Of a stretch of DNA of 11,548 nucleotides, positions 7,798 to 11,548 are shown one piece after another. A program made the translations under genes and the position numbers. How positions within the stretch are numbered: position 1 is the first letter of the stretch; every line of letters starts with the position of its first letter. The notes under the pieces are model-generated. The model worked only from the letters and a program-made list of their open reading frames with translations, was not told the DNA's origin and ran no database searches. Origin of the DNA: Cellvibrionales bacterium UBA2511 (GTDB lineage: Bacteria; Pseudomonadota; Gammaproteobacteria; Pseudomonadales; Porticoccaceae); NCBI GenBank assembly GCA_002341315.1, contig DDNV01000017.1:15556-27103 (forward strand), written 5' to 3'.

Positions 7798-8463
7798 CTA
7801 GTTTTCCTCTGACCCCGTTGATTCTTCCAGGTTGAGCTTGCCAATGGCCAGCACGGCCTGGGTTCTTGAGCGCACGCCCAGCTTTCTGAAGATAGCCGTC
7901 ATATGGGCCTTGATGGTCGCTTCCGTGACATCCAGTTCATAGGCAATCTGCTTGTTCAGCAGACCCTCGGCCAGCATGGTCAGCACAAGATATTGCTGGG
8001 GTGTCAGCGAGGCGATTCCCGCCATCAATTGTTGTTCACTCTGGCTCAGGGGCAGGCATCTCCTCGATCCCGCCTGTGCCGGTGGTAGCCAGATGTCGCC
8101 TTGCAGAACGGTCTGAATCGCTTCCAGAATGGTCGTGACGCCGGACGACTTTGGCAGAAACCCCCTGGCGCCAAATTCCACAGCACGCTGGATGATGTCG
8201 GTCTTTTCATTGGCAGATACCACCAGCACCGGCATCTTGCCACAATGCCCCTGCACATAGGCCAGAGCACTGAATCCGTGGGCGCCGGGCATGTGCAGAT
8301 CCAGTAATACCAAATCCGTATCGGGATGATCGCTCAACTTGATTTGCAGGCTCGCCATATCCTGTGCTTCAACGATTTCCTGTTCACCACCCATGGTTTG
8401 CAGCACCTGGGAAATGGCATTTCTGAAGAGTGGGTGGTCATCGGCAACAATAAATTTCGACAT
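7798..8463 (-). CDS. crbR: CrbR/ErdR-type LuxR-family response regulator
   Basis: This 221-residue protein has a receiver domain (residues 1-125) and a LuxR/NarL helix-turn-helix domain (about 153-212). Receiver residues are intact: D8-D9 acidic pair, phospho-acceptor D55 in LLDLHMPG, S83 and K105. The DNA-binding part reads LTPQQYLVLTMLAEGLLNKQ, then IAYELDVTEATIKAHMTAIF and RKLGVRSRTQAV. CrbR (ErdR in Pseudomonas) is the partner of CrbS and activates acs and carboxylate symporter genes. The kinase with the matching architecture lies just beyond yajQ, and the porin and symporter genes lie on the other side. In Vibrio cholerae crbR is likewise near the DUF4212/VC_2705 symporter genes (from memory of locus numbering). 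The gene is convergent with yajQ (55-bp gap, no clear terminator) and divergent from the porin. No strong ribosome-binding site precedes the ATG at 8463. The symbol rests on context as well as sequence. Confidence 0.88.
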   Translation of the reverse strand: MSKFIVADDHPLFRNAISQVLQTMGGEQEIVEAQDMASLQIKLSDHPDTDLVLLDLHMPGAHGFSALAYVQGHCGKMPVLVVSANEKTDIIQRAVEFGARGFLPKSSGVTTILEAIQTVLQGDIWLPPAQAGSRRCLPLSQSEQQLMAGIASLTPQQYLVLTMLAEGLLNKQIAYELDVTEATIKAHMTAIFRKLGVRSRTQAVLAIGKLNLEESTGSEEN

Positions 8464-8495
8464 TATTTTTGTACTTCAGCAGGTATTTATTTTTG

Positions 8496-8524
8496 ATGGT
8501 AATGCGCGCGCTGTTGAGTGGCAA
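8496..8524 (-). promoter_or_regulatory. Candidate sigma-70 promoter of the response regulator gene
   Basis: On the minus strand, TTGCCA (8524-8519) and TACCAT (8501-8496) are 17 bases apart. That is five of six and four of six matches to the -35 and -10 consensus. Transcription would start near 8489, giving a leader of about 25 bases. The proposed regulator sites at 8573 and 8602 lie upstream of it, so they could also affect this gene. Confidence 0.45.
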
Positions 8525-8570
8525 GGTTTTCATTTTTCACAAAAAAACCTTTTCTCCCGCCTATTTCGTT

Positions 8571-8582
8571 AGACATTGGTCT
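8571..8582. promoter_or_regulatory. Candidate regulator site 1, AGAC-N4-GTCT
   Basis: AGAC-ATTG-GTCT is a perfect 4+4+4 inverted repeat inside TTAGACATTGGTCTTAA. It contains the shared core ACATTGGTC at 8573-8581. It lies between the divergent regulator and porin genes, 29 bases from a second copy. I infer it is a CrbR-type operator from its repetition beside the presumed target genes. The published motif was not available for comparison. Confidence 0.4.
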
Positions 8583-8599
8583 TAAATTTCCTGCCGAAT

Positions 8600-8611
8600 C
8601 GACCTTGGTCG
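8600..8611. promoter_or_regulatory. Candidate regulator site 2, CGAC-N4-GTCG
   Basis: CGAC-CTTG-GTCG is a second perfect inverted repeat with the same geometry, containing ACCTTGGTC at 8602-8610. Its centre is 29 bases from site 1, close to three helical turns, so two dimers could sit on the same face. Its centre is about 69 bases before the porin ATG. No strong -10 and -35 pair is visible for the porin, which suits an activator-dependent promoter. Confidence 0.4.
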
Positions 8612-8663
8612 GATACCCAAACAAGTTCCTCAGCGTTACATCTGTCGCTGTTACAGAATTTTT

Positions 8664-8668
8664 GGGAG
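8664..8668 (+). promoter_or_regulatory. Ribosome-binding site that fixes the porin start
   Basis: GGGAG six bases before ATG 8675 supports this start over the upstream in-frame TTG at 8576. The 8675 start also places the basic residues and hydrophobic stretch of a signal peptide exactly at the N-terminus. Confidence 0.75.
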
Positions 8669-8674
8669 AAGGTG

Positions 8675-9994
8675 ATGGTTAACAGAAAAAAAATGGCCAC
8701 GGTTTCAGGTGTCATTTTGCCGATGCTGGTTTTTTCGGGGCAGCTTTGGGCAAATGCCACCAATGAGGAACTGGCGGCCAGGGTGGAGCAACTGGAGTCA
8801 CTGGTGACGCAACTGCAGCAGTTGGTTGCGGAGCAGGGTGAGCAGCAGCAGGAAATGGCCACGACGGTCAGCAAGAAAGTCGATGCGCCGTTGTCCGGCA
8901 CCAAATTCAGTTACGGCGGTTATGTGAAGTTCGATGCCATGAGCAGCAGTTTCTCCGATGGGGAGCGTGCTACAGCATCCATCGGTGACGATATTCTGGT
9001 GCCGTCGACCATCCCGGTGGATGGCAAAGGCGGCGCCAGCCGCTTCGACAGTTCGGCAAAGACCTCGCGGTTCTGGTTCAAAACCATCACGCCCACCGAT
9101 ATGGGGGATGTGCGAACCCATATCGAAATGGATTTGCTGACTTTCGATGGTGACGAGCGGATCACCAATGCCAATCATTCCAGAATTCGGCACGCCTATC
9201 TGGCGTGGGATTACCGTGATAACGCATCACTGTTGCTTGGCCAGACCTGGAGTACGTTTATGAACGTGAATGTACTGCCGGAAACGGTCGACTTCATTGG
9301 CCCCACCTCCGGGGTCATTTTCAACCGGCAGGCCCAGGCCCGCTGGAGTTACCGGTTTGAAAAGGGTGGTGCCGTTCATGTGGCGCTGGAGAATCCCTCA
9401 AGTGGTGCGATCGATGGTGGTGGCGGTATCGAAAGCAGCAATTTCGATGACAACAGTCTGCCCGATCTGGCGCTGCGTTATGACGGCAAGGTGGGTGATC
9501 TCAGCTACAGCCTAGCTGCCATTGGTCGGCAGATCAGTTATGACACTGGCACACAGGATGAGGATGCCTATGGTCTTGGTCTAAGCCTGTCGGGTAAATA
9601 CCAGTTCAGCAATGGGGACGATCTGAAGGTTCAGCTCAATCACGGTCACCTTGGCCGCTATATTGCCCTGCAGGCATTTCGCGATGCCGCTGTTGAGGCC
9701 GATGGCGATCTGGATCTACTGGATGTTACCGGTGGTTTTATTGCCTACCGCCACTTCTGGTCACCCAGATGGCGCAGCACGCTCTCCTATGCCATGACCA
9801 GGGCCGACAACGCAAGTGATGTGGCCACTACCAATACCGAAGAGGTCAGCAACTACGGACTTAATCTGTTCTATTCCCCCACCGACAAACTGTCGTTCGG
9901 GATGGAGTACATCAGAGCGAAACGGGAACTGGAAAACGGCAATGATGGCGATTTGAAACGTCTGCAGTTTACCGGCAAATACGTATTTGAATAG
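8675..9994 (+). CDS. DcaP-like trimeric outer-membrane porin
   Basis: With the start at 8675 the protein has 439 residues. Residues 1-26 form a signal peptide (MVNRKK, a hydrophobic core, then LWA as the likely cleavage site). Next comes a periplasmic coiled coil (about 29-60, NEELAARVEQLESLVTQLQQ) as in DcaP trimers. From KFSYGGYVKFDAM onward the sequence shows alternating beta strands to the end. The stretch HIEMDLLTFDG, RIRHAYLAWDY, LLLGQTWSTFMNVNVLPETV is typical of the DcaP family. The C-terminus reads GKYVFE, with the aromatic residue next to last rather than last. DcaP proteins are channels for negatively charged substrates such as dicarboxylates. Its position between crbR and an inner-membrane symporter pair suggests outer-membrane entry of the same small organic acids. 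It has its own upstream region with two candidate regulator sites. Substrate is inference. Confidence 0.88.
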   Translation: MVNRKKMATVSGVILPMLVFSGQLWANATNEELAARVEQLESLVTQLQQLVAEQGEQQQEMATTVSKKVDAPLSGTKFSYGGYVKFDAMSSSFSDGERATASIGDDILVPSTIPVDGKGGASRFDSSAKTSRFWFKTITPTDMGDVRTHIEMDLLTFDGDERITNANHSRIRHAYLAWDYRDNASLLLGQTWSTFMNVNVLPETVDFIGPTSGVIFNRQAQARWSYRFEKGGAVHVALENPSSGAIDGGGGIESSNFDDNSLPDLALRYDGKVGDLSYSLAAIGRQISYDTGTQDEDAYGLGLSLSGKYQFSNGDDLKVQLNHGHLGRYIALQAFRDAAVEADGDLDLLDVTGGFIAYRHFWSPRWRSTLSYAMTRADNASDVATTNTEEVSNYGLNLFYSPTDKLSFGMEYIRAKRELENGNDGDLKRLQFTGKYVFE

Positions 9995-10024
9995 ACCGAT
10001 AACGGGAGGAGTGTTGTCGGCTTA

Positions 10025-10033
10025 GACCAAGGT
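10025..10033. promoter_or_regulatory. Candidate regulator site 3, upstream of the symporter genes
   Basis: On the minus strand this reads ACCTTGGTC, identical to the core of site 2 and one base different from site 1. On the plus strand it is TTAGAC-CAAG-GTTG, so one half-site is perfect and the other degenerate. It lies 90 bases before the DUF4212 ATG, in the 120-bp gap after the porin. If transcription starts near 10091, its centre sits at about -62, a classical position for an upstream activator. Confidence 0.4.
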
Positions 10034-10078
10034 TGCAGAGACACAGGGGCACGACGGGATTAACTTGGTAGTGTCCGC

Positions 10079-10084
10079 TATTAA
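10079..10084 (+). promoter_or_regulatory. Possible -10 element of the symporter operon
   Basis: TATTAA matches four of six -10 positions. The -35 position (10056-10061, GGGATT) is very poor, as expected if an activator is needed. Transcription would start near 10091. An alternative pair (TTGGTA 10065, GATAAA 10087) leaves too short a leader. Confidence 0.3.
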
Positions 10085-10102
10085 AAGATAAACAACGGGA
10101 GT

Positions 10103-10108
10103 GGAGGA
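10103..10108 (+). promoter_or_regulatory. Strong ribosome-binding site of the DUF4212 gene
   Basis: GGAGGA, six bases before ATG 10115, is the best Shine-Dalgarno sequence in the window and fixes the start. Confidence 0.8.
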
Positions 10109-10114
10109 CATTTT

Positions 10115-10387
10115 ATGAGCTTCGAAACTAATGAACATGCACAGGCATACTGGAAGGAGAACCTGCGGTTGCTGATCACGCTGCTGGTGATCTGGTTCAC
10201 CGTTTCATTCGGGTTTGGCATTCTGTTGGTCGAGCAGTTGAATAACATCCAGTTATTCGGTTTCAAGCTCGGTTTCTGGTTTGCCCAGCAGGGTTCCATC
10301 TATGTATTTGTGGTGCTGATCTTCGTTTATGTGTTGAAGATGCGGGCACTGGATCGCAAGTACAACGTTCAAGAAGACGAAGAGTAG
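10115..10387 (+). CDS. DUF4212 small subunit of a sodium:solute symporter
   Basis: This 90-residue membrane protein begins with a polar, amphipathic segment ([12 protein letters not shown]) and has two membrane helices, about residues 17-39 and 55-76. A charged tail follows ([15 protein letters not shown]). The sequence fits the DUF4212 small-subunit family encoded next to VC_2705-type symporters. The role resembles that of YjcH beside ActP in E. coli, though YjcH belongs to a different family (DUF485). The large subunit starts four bases after its stop, so the two are surely co-translated. It probably stabilises or regulates the transporter in the inner membrane; the mechanism is not known. 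Expression is likely CrbR-dependent, given the upstream site. Confidence 0.9.
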   Translation: MSFETNEHAQAYWKENLRLLITLLVIWFTVSFGFGILLVEQLNNIQLFGFKLGFWFAQQGSIYVFVVLIFVYVLKMRALDRKYNVQEDEE

Positions 10388-10391
10388 GGGC

Positions 10392-11548
10392 ATGGATATG
10401 GGTATTCAAACCTGGACATTTTTACTGGTGGGTCTCAGTTTCGCGTTGTATATCGGTATTGCGATCTGGGCTAGGGCGGGCTCCACCAAGGAGTTTTATG
10501 TTGCCGGTGGTGGGGTTCCTCCGGTGGCCAATGGGATGGCCACAGCAGCGGACTGGATGTCTGCGGCATCCTTTATCTCCATGGCGGGGCTGATCTCGTT
10601 TATCGGTTATGACGGCAGTGTCTATCTGATGGGTTGGACGGGAGGCTACGTGCTGCTGGCACTTTGCCTGGCCCCCTACCTGAGAAAATTTGGCAAATTT
10701 ACCGTGCCGGATTTTATCGGGGACCGTTATTACTCCCAGACCGCTAGAACGGTGGCTGTCATCTGTGCCATTTTTGTTTCGTTCACCTATGTGGCGGGGC
10801 AAATGCGTGGCGTCGGTGTGGTCTTCTCGCGCTTTCTCGAGGTGGATATTGTTACCGGTGTATTGCTGGGGATGTGCGTGGTCTTTTTTTACGCCGTGCT
10901 CGGTGGCATGAAGGGTATTACCTACACCCAGGTGGCCCAGTATTGTGTGCTGATTTTTGCGTACCTGGTCCCGGCAATTTTTATCTCGGTGATGATGACG
11001 GGAAATCCTGTGCCCCAGTTGGGTTTTGGTGGCACGCTTGCCGACGGGTCGGGTGTCTATCTGATGGACAAACTGAATGGCCTGTCGACGGAGCTCGGCT
11101 TCAATGAGTACACCTCGGGGACCAAGAGTACGATTGATGTCTTCTTTATCACCTTTGCCCTGATGGTGGGTACGGCTGGTTTGCCACACGTCATCGTGCG
11201 TTTCTTCACGGTGCCGAAAGTCTCGGATGCCCGTCTTTCAGCGGGATGGGCCTTGGTCTTCATTGCCATCCTGTACACCACCGCACCGGCTATCGCCTCT
11301 TTCGCTCGCGTCAACATGATCGAGACCATTAACGGTCCGGAAGGTCAGGGTGTCGCTTATGAGCAGGCTCCCGGGTGGATAAAAAACTGGGAGAGAACCG
11401 GGCTGATTGGCTGGGAAGATAAAAACGACGATGGGCGGATGTTCTATGCGGGTGATGAGCGCAATGAAATGGCGATTGACCGCGACATTATTGTTATGGC
11501 GAATCCCGAAATTGCCAACTTGCCGGCCTGGGTGATCGCACTGGTGGC
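10392..11548 (+). CDS. VC_2705-subfamily sodium:solute symporter (large subunit), 3' end missing
   Basis: The frame is open from ATG 10392 to the right edge: 385 codons plus two bases of a protein usually near 550-600 residues. It starts [20 protein letters not shown], with a first membrane helix at about 6-24. Family signatures follow: [68 protein letters not shown] and [17 protein letters not shown] (the SSS core). [14 protein letters not shown] lies near residues 265-280. About eight membrane helices precede a long polar insert at 305-378, which carries an EF-hand-like DKNDDG at 343-348. Members with a DUF4212 partner are annotated as sodium-coupled acetate or small-carboxylate carriers, often only by similarity. 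A second ATG at 10398 is possible. A weak GGGG precedes the start, and coupling to the DUF4212 gene is likely. Confidence 0.93.
   Translation, partial: MDMGIQTWTFLLVGLSFALYIGIAIWARAGSTKEFYVAGGGVPPVANGMATAADWMSAASFISMAGLISFIGYDGSVYLMGWTGGYVLLALCLAPYLRKFGKFTVPDFIGDRYYSQTARTVAVICAIFVSFTYVAGQMRGVGVVFSRFLEVDIVTGVLLGMCVVFFYAVLGGMKGITYTQVAQYCVLIFAYLVPAIFISVMMTGNPVPQLGFGGTLADGSGVYLMDKLNGLSTELGFNEYTSGTKSTIDVFFITFALMVGTAGLPHVIVRFFTVPKVSDARLSAGWALVFIAILYTTAPAIASFARVNMIETINGPEGQGVAYEQAPGWIKNWERTGLIGWEDKNDDGRMFYAGDERNEMAIDRDIIVMANPEIANLPAWVIALV

Noticed and set aside
8576..8674. Longer porin form starting at TTG 8576
   Set aside because: The extra 33 residues would precede a complete signal peptide, and the GGGAG site fits ATG 8675. 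The stretch also contains the proposed regulator sites.
9575..10031. 13-base inverted match CTTGGTCTAAGCC (9575-9587) and its complement (10019-10031)
   Set aside because: One copy is in porin coding sequence. About two matches of this length are expected by chance in a window of this size, so it is not counted as a fourth regulator site.
9995..10114. Sigma-54 promoter before the symporter genes
   Set aside because: GGGGCACGACGGG resembles a -24 element, but the -12 GC is absent at the required spacing.
10422..11189. Long minus-strand open frame (255 codons) opposite the symporter
   Set aside because: It lies wholly antisense to a strongly supported membrane-protein gene. Its product is rich in His, Gln, Arg and Lys with no motif, the typical mirror of a hydrophobic gene.

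Overview
The window looks like the chromosome of a marine-type gammaproteobacterium. The evidence is a moderate GC content, a SLC5-STAC hybrid kinase with its LuxR-type regulator, a DcaP-type porin, and a DUF4212/VC_2705-type symporter pair, all typical of Marinobacter, Pseudomonas and Vibrio relatives. The genus cannot be fixed from the sequence alone. There are no tRNA or rRNA genes, insertion sequences, CRISPR arrays or phage genes, so this reads as core or near-core DNA.

Layout. Positions 1-99 may hold the 5' end of a minus-strand gene that leaves the window. Positions 169-1562 carry two overlapping plus-strand genes: a FliK-like hook-length-control protein and a 95-residue stand-alone FlhB C-terminal-domain protein. 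A diguanylate cyclase with a long helical N-terminal region follows (1668-3191). After a 432-bp gene-free stretch comes a 1178-residue hybrid sensor kinase of the CrbS/MxtR type (3624-7160), then a YajQ-family protein (7257-7742). Convergent to it lies the LuxR/NarL-type response regulator of the CrbR/ErdR type (8463-7798, minus strand). Divergent from the regulator is a DcaP-like outer-membrane porin (8675-9994). Last come a DUF4212 small symporter subunit (10115-10387) and a VC_2705-subfamily sodium:solute symporter (10392 to the right edge, truncated).

How the genes may work together. The right two-thirds looks like a short-chain-carboxylate (acetate-switch) module. CrbS probably senses substrate or flux at the inner membrane and phosphorylates CrbR. 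CrbR would then activate uptake genes: an outer-membrane porin and a two-subunit inner-membrane symporter. The non-coding DNA before the porin and before the symporter carries three copies of one element, AC(A/C)TTGGTC, which I propose as the CrbR operator. Two c-di-GMP-related genes (the diguanylate cyclase and yajQ) and a FliK/FlhB-C pair lie beside or inside this module. This suggests, without proving, a link between carbon sensing and lifestyle control.

Limits. Family assignments come from reading motifs and domain order. No database search, structure prediction or promoter scoring was run.
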